Source of the DNA: Rhododendron vialii
Taxonomy: Eukaryota > Streptophyta > Magnoliopsida > Ericales > Ericaceae
Reading direction: 5' to 3'
Length of the DNA: 64,000 bases
Assembly (NCBI RefSeq): GCF_030253575.1
Contig: NC_080562.1
Coordinates: 41,455,852 to 41,519,851 of the forward strand
The notes under the pieces are model-generated. The model saw nothing but the letters and a program-made list of their open reading frames with translations, was not told where the DNA came from and did not search any database. Both the position numbers and the translations under genes were made by a program. Shown piece after piece: positions 1-10,599 of the stretch. The number at the start of each line of letters is the position of its first letter. Positions within the stretch are counted from its first letter, which is position 1.

Positions 1-1
1 A

Positions 2-499
2 ATGTTTCTGAACGAAGATCAGGTGTTGACCATGATGAGGGCATTGGGCTTCACTGTTGTTGTCGCAAAGCGTAATACGCTGGCCCATTTAGACAAGGTT
101 GCAGAGATGTTGAACCGGTGCAGCGTACTGGTTGGTGCCCACGGTGCCGGGCTGACAAATGAAGTGTTCTTGTCCGAAGGAGCTGTCGTGGTGCAGGTGG
201 TGGGGCTGGGCCTGGACTGGGCCTCGGAAAACTACTTCGGAGTGCCAGCTAGAGGGATGGGTCTGAATTATGTAGAGTACAAAATCGAAGCAGAGGAAAG
301 CTCTCTCATCTCTCTCTACGGCAGAGATCACCCTGTCATTGTTGATCCGACATCCGTATACTCGCAAGGGTATGAGGTTGGTAGGGCTGTGTACCTTAAG
401 CGGCAGAATTTCAACATTGACGTCGTGAGGTTTAGAGAGACTCTTGTCAAAGCACTTGGACTTGTTGGGCGGTCAGCAAAAACGCCGGGTTTGCCGTGA
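2..499 (+). CDS. GT61 glycosyltransferase, gene 1 (C-terminal part, cut by window edge)
   Basis: This is the 3' part of the catalytic exon of a GT61 (DUF563) enzyme; the window edge removes everything upstream. The 165 visible residues start in the conserved FLNEDQ segment, run through VLVGAHGAGLTN (the family's HGAGL motif) and the EYKIEAEESSL and DHPVIVDP blocks, and end with the NIDVVRFRETLVKALGL helix. It is the only copy on the + strand, so its 3' end faces that of gene 2. Other copies end in RSAPLG, RSAPLV or a close variant; here the last residues are RSAKTPGLP. The changed tail and the TGA at 497-499 coincide with the start of an inverted-repeat element. The ATG at position 2 is an internal methionine, not the start. 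Role by family: Golgi glycosyl transfer, probably to a cell-wall polysaccharide. Identity is secure; the sugar is unknown. Confidence 0.9.
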   Translation: MFLNEDQVLTMMRALGFTVVVAKRNTLAHLDKVAEMLNRCSVLVGAHGAGLTNEVFLSEGAVVVQVVGLGLDWASENYFGVPARGMGLNYVEYKIEAEESSLISLYGRDHPVIVDPTSVYSQGYEVGRAVYLKRQNFNIDVVRFRETLVKALGLVGRSAKTPGLP

Positions 500-974
500 A
501 TATGCTTTCCCCGCCCAACCAATCAGGGCACCGCACAATAGAAGAATTGGGAAATAAATTACTGAGTTCTTAATGCTTTGCATTGAATACCACTGAAAGA
601 GGTTTAAGAAACTTCCTTTATTGGGAGCAGGGGTGTAAATGAACCGAGCAGCTCGCGAGCTCGGCTTGTTAAGGCTCGATTTGGCTCATTTACTAAACGA
701 GCTGAGTTCGAGCTCGAGTTTTCGGCTCGTTTACCATGTTAGCCGTACTCAATTTGCACCCAAGAATTTCTCAATTTCCAGAGCTTAACCATGGTTAATA
801 AGGTGATTGAGTTTTCTCGGCTATTGAATCTACTGGAGTATTAAAGGAAGTTTTAAATCTTCCTCAGGAGTATTTAATGCAAAGCATTAAAAGCTCTGTA
901 ATTTATTTCCCAATTCTTCTATAGTGCGGCGCCCTGATTGGATGGGCGTGGAAAGCTTATTCACGGCAAGCCCG
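486..974. mobile_element. Foldback-type inverted-repeat element overlapping the end of gene 1
   Basis: Two arms of roughly 140 bp (about 486-626 and 837-974) are reverse complements of each other at roughly 85% by eye. Shared cores include AATTGGGAAATAAATTAC and its complement, and TTTGCCGTGAAT facing ATTCACGGCAAG. The unpaired centre (about 627-836) is rich in GAGCTCG words, which also appear near 21.0 kb. No target duplication was found. The left arm carries the last codons and stop of gene 1. Confidence 0.7.
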
Positions 975-1965
975 TTAATCTCTTGGAAGAGAAACAAATG
1001 ATGGAAGACATCAATTTAATTTGGAGTTGAAACGCCATTCTAAGTAGCGGATTGTGCAATGCTTGGACTTCTCTTTGCATTAATTTAAGCTTTGTGTCTG
1101 ACCCCACTCCGATTAACAGTAGATTAGTTGTTTTAAGCTCTGGTTAGGGGAGTTTTGACTTGATAATTCTGTTGGATTATGTTTTCTTTTTATTAAAAAA
1201 ATTCGTCTATGTTACTTTTGAGTTATATCTTTTTAATGAATTGTTGAATTCCTATTGAAGAGAGGAATCAGAAAACCAAAAAAAAAATATGAACCAAATT
1301 CTAAAAAAAAAAAAATTAGTAAACACAAAAATAATCTAAAAATTCATGTTTTTGATTGTTTTTCTTTTAGTGATTTTTTTATGTGCATAAATAAGTTCGC
1401 ACAAAAGCAAAAAAAAAAAAAAAAAAAAGATGAACTTTATTTGAGTTTGACTTGACTCGGTAAGGTTTTTTTTTTTAATGTGGTTGCCCACAGAACACTG
1501 CGGATCCCTTCACTTTTTTTTTTTTTGATTCGAAGCGGATCCTTCACTTGAAACCCAGAAACCTGCAATGCATGCAACTCATCGATATACCAATGAATTA
1601 GATCCTCTAAGATCATTTATAACTTCAGCAGGAACCATGGGAAGGAAGATAAGAATGTACTGAGTAATTTATATATGGACCCAACTCAGGTCTAGAGGGC
1701 CTCGAGAGAGACAGAAATGCTTACATGCAAGGGCGCCCTAGAATTTTAGTTCAACGGTAACAAAATTGTATGGAATACTTTTACGATGCAGAACTCTATA
1801 TGAAACAAATTGAAGCGGATTTTCAATTATTGTGGCTACAAACAAATGACCCAGTGCATACAATAGTAAAAAAAAATCAAACTATATATGTATGAAAAAG
1901 TACAAATATTTAGTGCATTTTTTTGGAATCTGGGAGGTTCACTTGAACCCCTCGATACCCACTAA
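975..1965. other. Non-coding AT-rich stretch
   Basis: I see no gene here. The stretch holds long A and T runs (around 1280-1320, 1410-1430 and 1510-1525) and a short repeated phrase, GGATCC(C)TTCACTT, near 1503 and 1549. The reading frame around 1255-1455 is lysine runs from poly(A) and is not credible as a protein. Confidence 0.5.
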
Positions 1966-2709
1966 GGCCATCTACAGTGGTATAATCAAAAGTCAATTGT
2001 AGTTAAAGTTAACAATGTTGTTACAAAAGAGTACTCACAATGGTATAATCAAACTTAGCAACATCCTTAGAAATAATCAGATTTTGGGTTTTGAATAACC
2101 AAAACTAGCAACATTTTTCAATAATCAAAACTCTTCTTGGCCTCCAACTTTTCCCTCTTGATCAATGCAGCATCTTTTAAGTGTTCATTGCTTTTCAAGT
2201 ACAATATTGACTCATCATCCTTCCCTTCATTCTCTTTTTGTTTTTTTTGCTTTGGTTTTTTGTCTTCCTTCTGGTCGGATTTGGTTGTGTGCATCATCCT
2301 GGAAAACAATCTGGCTAAGGGGAGTTGAACTTAGTGCATGGTGATGGAGTAGATAATGGTGGACTGCCCATGTTATCCAAACCAATGGCTTGACTATGTG
2401 GGTTTGATGATTTTTTGGATGCCTTGGTTGTGTTTCAAATAAGAACTTGATTGTTCTACTTCGAACTATGCTTTAAAATCAGCCAACAATGCTCATACTT
2501 GAACTTATGAAACGTAATGGAGAGAAATGAACGGCGGAAAATAGGGGGAGGGGGGAAAATTGTAGTGAACCTTTTATTTTGGTTATGGACTAGAAGTGAC
2601 CATTGTGAACCTCAACATTGTTAAGCTTAACAACCTCTTAAATGAATAATCAAAAGCTGATGTGTCAACTTTTGGTTATTCATTTTTGATTATACCACTG
2701 TGGATGGCC
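1966..2709. mobile_element. Tourist/PIF-Harbinger-like non-autonomous element, 744 bp
   Basis: The ends are terminal inverted repeats of about 27 bp that begin GGCCATC(T/C)ACAGTGG and differ at one position. The element is flanked on both sides by TAA (1963-1965 and 2710-2712), the three-base target typical of PIF/Harbinger elements. A second copy of the end sequence (CAATGGTATAATCAAA) lies just inside the left end. No transposase frame is visible, so it must be mobilised in trans. Confidence 0.8.
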
Positions 2710-2712
2710 TAA

Positions 2713-3138
2713 AGCAGCCCTTGCTTATATGAATTCAACTACTGAGGTGTTGGGCCTCGCGATGATGCTAGTATAATTAATATTTGAACCGTTCTTGTGA
2801 CATGATAGAGCGAAGATAATTTTGATCAACTCCAACTTTAAAGGGCTCTTTTGTTAAAAATAGACTTTTGTTTTGTGGGTAACTCCGAAAAATGGTTCTT
2901 TTTTTTTAATTTTAATTTTTATGAAATTACTCATAATGAGCTCTCTTTTTTTACCTACTAAAAAACCTTACAAAATTAGGGGTTCTGAAGTTTAATTTAC
3001 CCTTGATGTCATTTAGCAACAAGAATTAAGCCAAAAAGATTGCAAGCAGGTGGATATCAGGCAATGGAGGAAAGGGATAAGAGCATTGCAAGTGGTTATG
3101 CGGTTTGGGGGATTTTGCCTCAGGTTCTTCTGAGTATA
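2713..3138. other. Non-coding stretch, left flank of the Copia insertion
   Basis: No gene recognised. The sequence from about 3010 continues, across the Copia insertion, into 7986 onward. Confidence 0.4.
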
Positions 3139-3143
3139 AGGTG

Positions 3144-3514
3144 TGTTGGGGTGCTTGGTTATATTTTGAAGTAAATTGGACAAGAGAGTGGGAAAGGATG
3201 AGTGAGAGATGTTATAAGGAGGAGTTGTGAAAGGCTTTTAGTAGATTTTCATTTCACAAAATGAGTACAACAAGGCTCTATTTATAGAGCACTTCTACCA
3301 ACCTACACTTCTCTAGAATTGTCTAGAGATAAGCACATGTGCTTAATTTCATGAAAGATCTCCCATCTTCTAGAATCATCTAATTCTACCCATACAATTA
3401 TTACTTCTACACACTTCTAATACAATTATTACTTCCACACACTTCTAATTATTTTTAACTTAGACACTTATTCTACATTATTCTAGAAGATTACAAATTA
3501 CATTTTTTTTAACA
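3144..3514 (-). repeat. 3' LTR of the Copia element
   Basis: 371 bp, starting TGTTGGGG and ending TTTAACA on the + strand. It carries a TATTTATAGAG TATA-like segment and matches the other LTR throughout by eye. Confidence 0.95.
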
Positions 3515-3523
3515 CTCCTCCTT
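3515..3523 (-). other. Polypurine tract of the Copia element
   Basis: On the - strand this reads AAGGAGGAG immediately before the 3' LTR, the expected plus-strand primer site. It overlaps the last bases of the gag-pol stop codon (3522-3524). Confidence 0.8.
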
Positions 3524-6500
3524 AATTTGTAATCTTCATGATCTCTTGAAATTGAGAGAATTTATCTGCTGCCACTGCTTTGGTCATTATGTCAGCTAGC
3601 TGCTCCTTCGTGTTGATGAACTCAAGCTGAATTTCTCCTTTCTGCACTAAGTCTCTGATAAAGTGATGTCGGAGCTCAATGTGCTTTGTCCTGCCATGAA
3701 AGACTGGATTTTTGCTCATTGCTATGGCTGACATATTATCGCAGTAGATGACTGCAGGGCCTTCTTCTTTATGCTCCATATCAGAAAGTATTCTTCTGAG
3801 CCATACAGCTTCACATGCTGCATCTGTTGCTGCAATATATTCTGCTTCTGCTGAGGACAAGGCAATTGTCTTTTGTTTTTTGGAATTCCAAGATATAATT
3901 TTAGTTCCCAAGCAAAATACTTGGCCAGATGTGCTCTTTCGATCGTCAATTGATCCGGCCCAATCACTATCGGTGTAGCCAATAAGCTTGCAGTCATTCT
4001 CTTTTGTATACTTGATGCCAAATTTCTTCGTCCCTTGGAGATAACGGAGGATCCGCTTGGTTGCTGCATAGTGTAGCTTGCTCGGCTCGTGCATAAATCT
4101 CGAGATAAGATTTACAGAATACACAATATCAGGCCTTGTATGAGTGAGATAGTTTAGCGATCCAACCAATCTTCGATAGGCCGTAGCATCGACCTTCTCC
4201 GCTCCATCATTTAATTGCAACTTCTCATTTAAAGAGAGGGGTGTAGAGACTGGTTTACAGTCGCTCATGCGGAATTTCTTTAATAAGTCTTCAAGATATT
4301 TTTCTTGAGAGATAAAAATCTCTCCTTTAGACTGCCTTACTTGAATGCCGAGAAAATATCTCATAAGGCCTAGATCTGTCATCTCATATTCTTTCATCAT
4401 AGCATTTTTAAATTCATCGAGCATTGCTACATTGGTGCCTGTGTAGATTAAATCATCAACATAAAGGCAAACAATGAGAAAATCTTGCGTACCTCCTTTT
4501 TTGACATATAAGGATGGTTCACTTTGGCTTCTTTGAAATCCGCTTTGACAGAAGTACTTGTCAATATTGCTATTCCAAGCTCGCGGTGCTTGCTTCAAGC
4601 CGTAGAGGGCCTTCCGAAGTCGATACACTTTGTCTTCTTTTCCTTTGACTGTATAGCCTTGTGGTTGCTCCACGTAAACCTCTTCTTCTAGTTCACCATT
4701 GAGAAAAGCAGATTTAACATCGAGCTGATATACGGGAAGCTCGTGATGTGCTGCCAAGGCAAGAACTGTTCTGATGGTCTCCATGCGAGCGACAGGAGCA
4801 AATGTTTCATTGAAATCCACTCCAGGCTGCTGTGAGTAGCCTTTTGCTACTAAGCGTGCTTTGTGCTTCTGGATTGATCCATCTTCTTTGTATTTTGTCT
4901 TATAGACCCATTTGAGTCCGATTACGTCCTTTCCTTTTGGTAGCTCCACAAGATCCCACGTGTGATTTTTCTCGATAGTTGCAATTTCTTCATTCATTGC
5001 TTTTAGCCAAATTTCTTCTTTTGCTGCTTCCTCAAAATTATGTGGTTCACAAGTGAAGAAGGCAAAATCACAAGAATCATATATATCTCGTAAGGAACGT
5101 ACCTTTCTTATTGGATTGAGATCATCCGACGATGAGCTCTCTGGATTGGTCCGTGGGCTTTGATTTGGACCTGGGTCTGGAGTCAAAGCTTCTTGCTCAT
5201 GTCCTGCATTATCAGCCTCAAAAAGCTTTGGCTCTTGGAAGGAATTGTCCTCCCACTTCCACGCCGCAGCTTCATCAAATATTACATCTCGAGAAATAGT
5301 AAATTTATTTGTGTTTGGATTATAGAGACGATAGCCCTTGGATTCGTCACTATATCCGATGAAAATATATTTCTCCCCTTTTTCGTCAAATTTTTCCCTT
5401 TTCTCTGAGGGAACTAATGCATATGCAATGCATCCAAAAATCTTTAGAAAATTTACCTGAGGCTTCTCTTTACTCCACGCCTCATATGGTGTCTTGTTTC
5501 GAACTGCCTTAGTGGGAGAACGGTTGAGGATGAAAACAGCAGTATTGACAGCTTCGGCCCAGAATGTGTTAGGAAGCCCTTTGCCTTTAAGCATGCTCCG
5601 TGCCATCTCTGCAATTGTCCGGTTCTTTCGTTCTGCCACTCCATTTTGTTGAGGTGTTTTCCGGATTGTAAGTTGCCTCTTGATTCCTTTTTCCTGGCAA
5701 TAGTCCATGAATGGAGTGTAGATGAATTCGCCACCACGATCTGTCCGAAGTGTCTTTATTTGTCTTCCGCTTTGTCTCTCCACCAAGGCTTGAAATTTGA
5801 GGAATACAGAGAAAGCTTCTGATTTTTTGTCAAGGATGTATAGCCACATCATCCTTGTATAGTCATCAACAAAGAGGAGAAAATATCTTTTTCCACCAAG
5901 AGATGGTGTTCTGGTAGGGCCAAAAATATCAGAATGCACCAATTCCAAAGGCGCTTTAGCTCTCCAAGCGAACTTTGGAAATGGTAGTCTATGCATTTTT
6001 CCATATATACATCCCTCACAAACTTTATCAATTTTATCAATATTTGGTAGCCCTTTCACCATATTTTTCTCCTTTAGTAATCTCATGCCCTTGTAATTTA
6101 AGTGGCCATATCTTAGATGCCACAAATATGAGTCATCAATTTTTTCTCCTTTAAGGGCAAAATTTTCATTAAGTGGCATTATTAACGGAAAAACTTTATT
6201 TGGAGTCATTTTGACTGTTGCCACTTTAAAATTTTTCTTTTTGTCAATGATGGTGCACTCATCACTATCAAAGTTAAGTGCATAGCCTTTTTGCAGTAAT
6301 TGCCCCACGCTTAATAAGTTTTGAGTAAGCCCCGGAACATAAAAGACATCAGAAATTAGTCTTTTGTTACCTCCCTTGGTATAGACGGCAATAACTCCTT
6401 TTCCTTCGATATTCTGCAGCTTTCCATCTCCAAGCTTCACTTGTGAAGAAACTTTATCATCCAGCTGCACAAACTTTTTACGATCGCCTGTCATATGATT

Positions 6501-7553
6501 ACTGCATCCACTATCCAAATACCAAATGTTATCTGACTCTTGTTGAGCATTCATGCAAGAGAATAGGTGTTCAGCTTCATTTTCTTCTGAAAAATTAGCT
6601 TTGTTTTTTTCTTGATTGAACCAGCAATCTCGATCAGAATGATTAGAAACCTTGCATCTCTTGCATTTTAATCTGCAATCTTTGGATGCATGATTAGATT
6701 TTTTGCAAATAATGCAAGAAGAGTTAGAGTTACCGCCATTAGGATTTCTCTGATTGTCGTATCCTTTTCCTTTGTTCCGAGCTTGAAATGCATTTTGGCC
6801 TCCCCGTCTTTGTCCGTTCATGCCTCCTCCTCGAGATGAGCCCTTCTCTTGATCTTCTTGATTCTTTCCTCCAAAATTGATTTTGCTTTGAAATGCTTGC
6901 TCCAATGATTGATTTGTGAACCTGCTCATTCTTTGTTCATGGGCCTCGAGAGAACTCATTAGTTCATGTCGAGTAAGTTTAGACAAATCCTTGGATTCTT
7001 CAATAGCGGCTACAACATGTTCAAACTTTGGAGGCAAACTCCTAAGAACCTTTTCAACGATTCTTTTATCCGGAAGGGTATCTCCATAACTTCGAATTTG
7101 ATTGATAATTCCAGCAACTCGGGAAAAGAACGTTTGAACGGATTCATTTTCCTTCATTGCTAGATTATCAAAGTCTCTCCAAAGTGTTTGAAGTTTAATG
7201 GAGATAACCCTATCATAACCTTGATATTCAATTTTTAATGTCTCCCATGCTTCTTTTGAAGTTTTTGCACCCATAATTCGTGGAAAGATAGATTTGCTTA
7301 CCCCACGTTGAATGTTGAGGAGGGCCAAAGCATCTCTCTTCTTGTTCTCCTTGAATTTCTTCTTCCTTGCTTCCGTCCAAGTTGCTTCTTCTTCGGCATG
7401 TGCCGGTGCCTCGTATCCGCTTTCAACAAGATCCCACAATTCTTGTGAGACAAATAAAGTATGCATTTGGATGCTCCAATAGTCATAGTTCTCTCCCTCA
7501 AATATAGGGATGAGATTTTGTGCATAGTTGAAAGTGGAAGAGTTGGTCTCCAT
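3522..7553 (-). CDS. Copia gag-pol polyprotein (1343 aa)
   Basis: One open frame encodes all retrotransposon functions. In order: an N-terminal gag domain; two CX2CX4HX4C zinc knuckles (residues about 280-293 and 297-310); an aspartic protease with LDSGCSNHM (D347); a pre-integrase zinc region; an integrase core with D542, D605 and E641; a Copia reverse transcriptase with YVDD at 1031-1034; and RNase H with LSSAEAEY near 1231. I start at 7553 (METNSS), just inside the primer site. The frame stays open upstream into the LTR as far as a methionine at 7649, which I judge not to be the real start. No stop or frameshift interrupts it. The products act in cytoplasmic virus-like particles and, for integrase, in the nucleus. 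It resembles the TNT1/RE1 type; I did not fix the lineage. Confidence 0.95.
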   Translation of the reverse strand: METNSSTFNYAQNLIPIFEGENYDYWSIQMHTLFVSQELWDLVESGYEAPAHAEEEATWTEARKKKFKENKKRDALALLNIQRGVSKSIFPRIMGAKTSKEAWETLKIEYQGYDRVISIKLQTLWRDFDNLAMKENESVQTFFSRVAGIINQIRSYGDTLPDKRIVEKVLRSLPPKFEHVVAAIEESKDLSKLTRHELMSSLEAHEQRMSRFTNQSLEQAFQSKINFGGKNQEDQEKGSSRGGGMNGQRRGGQNAFQARNKGKGYDNQRNPNGGNSNSSCIICKKSNHASKDCRLKCKRCKVSNHSDRDCWFNQEKNKANFSEENEAEHLFSCMNAQQESDNIWYLDSGCSNHMTGDRKKFVQLDDKVSSQVKLGDGKLQNIEGKGVIAVYTKGGNKRLISDVFYVPGLTQNLLSVGQLLQKGYALNFDSDECTIIDKKKNFKVATVKMTPNKVFPLIMPLNENFALKGEKIDDSYLWHLRYGHLNYKGMRLLKEKNMVKGLPNIDKIDKVCEGCIYGKMHRLPFPKFAWRAKAPLELVHSDIFGPTRTPSLGGKRYFLLFVDDYTRMMWLYILDKKSEAFSVFLKFQALVERQSGRQIKTLRTDRGGEFIYTPFMDYCQEKGIKRQLTIRKTPQQNGVAERKNRTIAEMARSMLKGKGLPNTFWAEAVNTAVFILNRSPTKAVRNKTPYEAWSKEKPQVNFLKIFGCIAYALVPSEKREKFDEKGEKYIFIGYSDESKGYRLYNPNTNKFTISRDVIFDEAAAWKWEDNSFQEPKLFEADNAGHEQEALTPDPGPNQSPRTNPESSSSDDLNPIRKVRSLRDIYDSCDFAFFTCEPHNFEEAAKEEIWLKAMNEEIATIEKNHTWDLVELPKGKDVIGLKWVYKTKYKEDGSIQKHKARLVAKGYSQQPGVDFNETFAPVARMETIRTVLALAAHHELPVYQLDVKSAFLNGELEEEVYVEQPQGYTVKGKEDKVYRLRKALYGLKQAPRAWNSNIDKYFCQSGFQRSQSEPSLYVKKGGTQDFLIVCLYVDDLIYTGTNVAMLDEFKNAMMKEYEMTDLGLMRYFLGIQVRQSKGEIFISQEKYLEDLLKKFRMSDCKPVSTPLSLNEKLQLNDGAEKVDATAYRRLVGSLNYLTHTRPDIVYSVNLISRFMHEPSKLHYAATKRILRYLQGTKKFGIKYTKENDCKLIGYTDSDWAGSIDDRKSTSGQVFCLGTKIISWNSKKQKTIALSSAEAEYIAATDAACEAVWLRRILSDMEHKEEGPAVIYCDNMSAIAMSKNPVFHGRTKHIELRHHFIRDLVQKGEIQLEFINTKEQLADIMTKAVAADKFSQFQEIMKITN

Positions 7554-7593
7554 GGTGGATGAAAGAAGGACAAGGATGGATCGGTTAAACTTG

Positions 7594-7605
7594 GCTCTGA
7601 TACCA
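7594..7605 (-). other. Primer-binding site, initiator tRNA-Met
   Basis: On the - strand TGGTATCAGAGC lies four bases after the 5' LTR. It is the standard complement of the 3' end of plant initiator tRNA-Met and primes minus-strand DNA synthesis. Confidence 0.92.
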
Positions 7606-7609
7606 AAAT

Positions 7610-7980
7610 TGTTGGGGTGCTTGGTTATATTTTGAAGTAAATTGGACAAGAGAGTGGGAAAGGATGAGTGAGAGATGTTATAAGGAGGAGTTGTGAAAGG
7701 CTTTTAGTAGATTTTCATTTCACAAAATGAGTACAACAAGGCTCTATTTATAGAGCACTTCTACCAACCTACACTTCTCTAGAATTGTCTAGAGATAAGC
7801 ACATGTGCTTAATTTCATGAAAGATCTCCCATCTTCTAGAATCATCTAATTCTACCCATACAATTATTACTTCTACACACTTCTAATACAATTATTACTT
7901 CCACACACTTCTAATTATTTTTAACTTAGACACTTATTCTACATTATTCTAGAAGATTACAAATTACATTTTTTTTAACA
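7610..7980 (-). repeat. 5' LTR of the Copia element
   Basis: 371 bp with TG...CA ends; in the element's orientation it drives transcription of gag-pol. By eye it is indistinguishable from the LTR at 3144-3514. Confidence 0.95.
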
Positions 7981-8019
7981 AGGTGCTGCTGCAAATTCGT
8001 GGAAGGCAATGAAAGAGGA

Positions 8020-8340
8020 TAAACATGGAGAGGAAAATTGTGAGAGATGCTTAAGGGTCATTATAGAGTTGATGTCCTCAAGACGATATTCATCCCCATT
8101 AATTCATGAGAATCTGGTGTGCACCATGTTAACCGCGAAACCGTCTCCAAGATACAATGAAAACCAATCTCAGGGACAGAATACCTTCGAATTTTGCAAG
8201 CCCGCTAAGAATTAATTTAAGAGATACTTTAGAGAGAAAGACCCATCAGAATTGTTCTGACTATATCATGATTCCATGTCCAAATTGGTGAAACCCCAAG
8301 CCTTTATATAGGCAAAGGCTTGTGACCATTCACCACCTTT
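8020..8340. repeat. Dispersed repeat, partner of 49810-50150
   Basis: The stretch from the AGACGATATT word through CTCCAAGATA to the GCCTTTATATAGGC hairpin recurs in the same orientation at 49810-50150, diverged but collinear. The TATATA within a short inverted repeat suggests a decayed LTR or promoter region. Ends and family are not resolved. Confidence 0.5.
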
Positions 8341-8569
8341 ACATTCAAACCATTGTTACCATTCATGACTAGTCATACCCATTCATCTAAATGCAATAGT
8401 CACACTATTTAAATCCAATGGTCATGCCTATTTATTTAACCCAAATAAACACAACTTTTGGTTCAAACCATTTGAATCCAGTGGTCGTGTGACTCGCGTC
8501 TATTCCTTTAACTTGAATAGACACACCATTTAGTCTAAAGTCTAAACCCCTTCACCAATAACTAGATAT

Positions 8570-8841
8570 ATAATATAATATTCATTAAATATTTTGGTAG
8601 TGTTCTAACAGTAGGAAAATGCAAAGCTTCATGCAATTGAAGGACCAATGGCAAAATGTTAATAGATTTATAACTTGCTGAGAATTCCTCGAAGAAACTT
8701 TTTTGTCCTCGAAAGAGAGTACAATTTTCAAATTGACGTGTTTCATCATTTCTTTCTCTTCCAAGTAACACAGATTCCTCTTTCTTTCTTAATTGCATCT
8801 TCAGAAGTTGCTAGAAAGATTCATCTCAAAACATTGTTTCT
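8570..8841 (-). other. 3' flank / probable 3' UTR of gene 2
   Basis: Downstream of the gene 2 stop, the - strand keeps a block (AAGAAAGAAAGAGGAATC, GTGTTACTTGGAAGAGAAAG) that recurs after the stops of genes 6, 7, 8 and 10 and in part gene 9. Conservation next to the stop, in copies whose other flanks differ, fits a transcribed 3' UTR. Confidence 0.5.
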
Positions 8842-10576
8842 TCAACCCAAAGGAGCTGAGCGCCCAAGAAGTCCAAGTGCTTTGACAAGAGTCTCTCTAA
8901 ACCTCACAACATCAATATTAAAATTTTGCTTTAGTAGGTACACAGCCCTACCAACCTCGTACCCTTGCGAGGTTATCGATTCCGGATCAACAATGACAGG
9001 GTGATCTTTGCCGTAAAGAGAGATGAGAGAGCTTTCCTCTGGTTCAATTTTGTAATCTATGTAATTCAAACCCATTCCTGGAGCTGGAACGCCGAAGTAA
9101 GTGTTTGAAATCCAATCTATCCCCAGCCCCACCACTTGCACCAGGACAGCCCCTTCCGGCAAGAAGACAGCATTTGTAAGCCCAGCACCGTGGGCACCAA
9201 CCAGTATGCTGCACGAGTTCACTATCTCCGCAAATTTGTCCATATTGGCCATCATATCAGGCTGTCCGATGACAACTCTGAAGCCCAATGCCTTCATCAT
9301 GGTCACCATCTCATCTTCGTTCAGAAAGGCTCTTGATTTTTTGCGAGATACAAGTATCAACGTCGGTTTTTCCGTCTGTGTCTGTGACGATTCTCGTATC
9401 CTTAGATTGTAAGAATCTCTGAGAAACTGCTTGAAATCGAGCATGGAGTAACCTTCGGGGATTTCCGTGGTCTTAATGGCAAGATGGTCATGGTAGTGAA
9501 GCCCGACAACTGCTCCCGGAAAGCAATGCACGCTTACATTTGCTGCTGGATTAATGACTTCATAGCTTGACAAATGGGAGAAAATTTTCTTATATTTACT
9601 CATGAACTGAAGTCTGAAATCGGTGACCATAAAGTGTAGGCGAGATTGGAAGTGGCGACTAGTGAGGAACAAAGGAACGATTAATTCCGTGAATTCATGG
9701 AATATGTTTCCTGTGGATCCGCCGGATGAGAAAACTACGGCAGGGACATTATGGGTATACTCACAAGCTGGAGCGGTGGAGATGTTTTCCCGAAGTATCT
9801 GCACTGATGAAACGGCCGTTCCCGTGATCCACTTATCTTCCCTCTTTGCATATGGAATGATTATGCTATCGGCTTCAGGCATACCTTGATCGTATGGTAC
9901 ATAAACCTTCATAGTAAGTGTATCGATTCTTACTGGTCTATTGGACACACAAACTTCAGTGTGATAGTCATAATGGCAAGCTAATCCGGTCTCTTCCAGT
10001 TGAGTTTGATTTCCTCCTATATGCATGCATATTATCCCAGACTTCTATTAGTTGAATCCATGTTTTGAAGTAAATTGAGAGAAGGGAAACTTTAGATAAT
10101 CTCTTATGAATATTATCTTTGCAAATCAAATAAAATACAATGTGGCATTAGTGAGCGAATGACTGAGGATCATGTCATTTGAGTTTTTCCCCCTCCTTGT
10201 AACTTCGATTATAGACTTTCCCTAATGTTGGATAATGAGAATGCAGAAGTAAAAGAAGGAGGAGAAACCTTTCAGTAGTCTTTTCATGAGAGAATGCATA
10301 TGATGTTGATCTTCTATGCGACTCACGCCCGAATGCGTTTTCTTCCCTGCCATTTCCAAGCAATGATATTGGCCTAAGTCAGTGGTGGGTGAGAAATTTC
10401 TGTATAAAACGTTGATTTAGGAAAAGCTTGCGAATTCAAAGAGTTGAAGAAGAATAATTACATTGATTTGACGGAACTTGACGTGATCTGATTTCGACAG
10501 TGTAGAGCAAGGAGAGGAGAAGCAAGCAGAAAAACGGAGTTGCGCCCAAAACCAGACTTCTTGGCGCCTTCTCCAT
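8842..10576 (-). CDS. GT61 glycosyltransferase, gene 2
   Basis: Predicted 455-aa type II Golgi membrane enzyme of family GT61. Exon 1 is 10462-10576 (start at 10576, MEKAPRSLVLGATPF, hydrophobic anchor about residues 14-27, ending NQ plus one base). Exon 2 is 10269-10346 (78 bp, stem segment with RIEDQHH). Exon 3 is 8842-10016. Introns are 115 and 252 bp and both split a codon after base one. The catalytic exon carries VFSSGG, FHEF, HCFPGAVVGLHYHDH, VLVGAHGAGLTN (H340) and DHPVIVDPES. The in-frame ATG at 10026 lies before the splice acceptor and is not the start. Exons 1 and 2 look like those of genes 4 and 5, while the middle of exon 3 looks like genes 9 and 10. Role by family: transfer of a pentose, probably onto xylan. 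The family call is firm, the exons strong, the substrate unknown. Confidence 0.93.
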
Positions 10577-10599
10577 CTTCCAACAATCTGAAAACCTAC

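Larger units (their letters stand above)
3144..7980 (-). mobile_element. Intact Ty1/Copia LTR retrotransposon, 4837 bp
   Basis: A complete element in minus orientation, flanked by the 5-bp target duplication AGGTG (3139-3143 and 7981-7985). It has two 371-bp LTRs that read the same base for base by eye, an initiator-tRNA-Met primer site, a polypurine tract and one uninterrupted gag-pol frame. Domain order (gag, protease, integrase, reverse transcriptase, RNase H) is that of Copia. Identical LTRs mean a very recent insertion, and the intact frame means it may still be able to move. It sits between genes 1 and 2. Confidence 0.97.

Noticed and set aside
1255-1455. 66-codon + strand reading frame
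   Set aside because: Lysine-rich translation of poly(A) runs, with no domain and no splice or promoter context.
7554-7649. Upstream methionine extending gag-pol into the LTR
   Set aside because: It would start translation inside the 5' LTR and across the primer site; METNSS at 7553 fits known Copia gag starts.
10017-10026. First methionine of the catalytic exon as gene start (also at 13556, 25934, 30383, 41732, 46634, 54834 and 62706)
   Set aside because: In each copy a conserved acceptor lies between this ATG and the first conserved residues, and gene 6 has a stop there instead. Upstream exons supply the real start.
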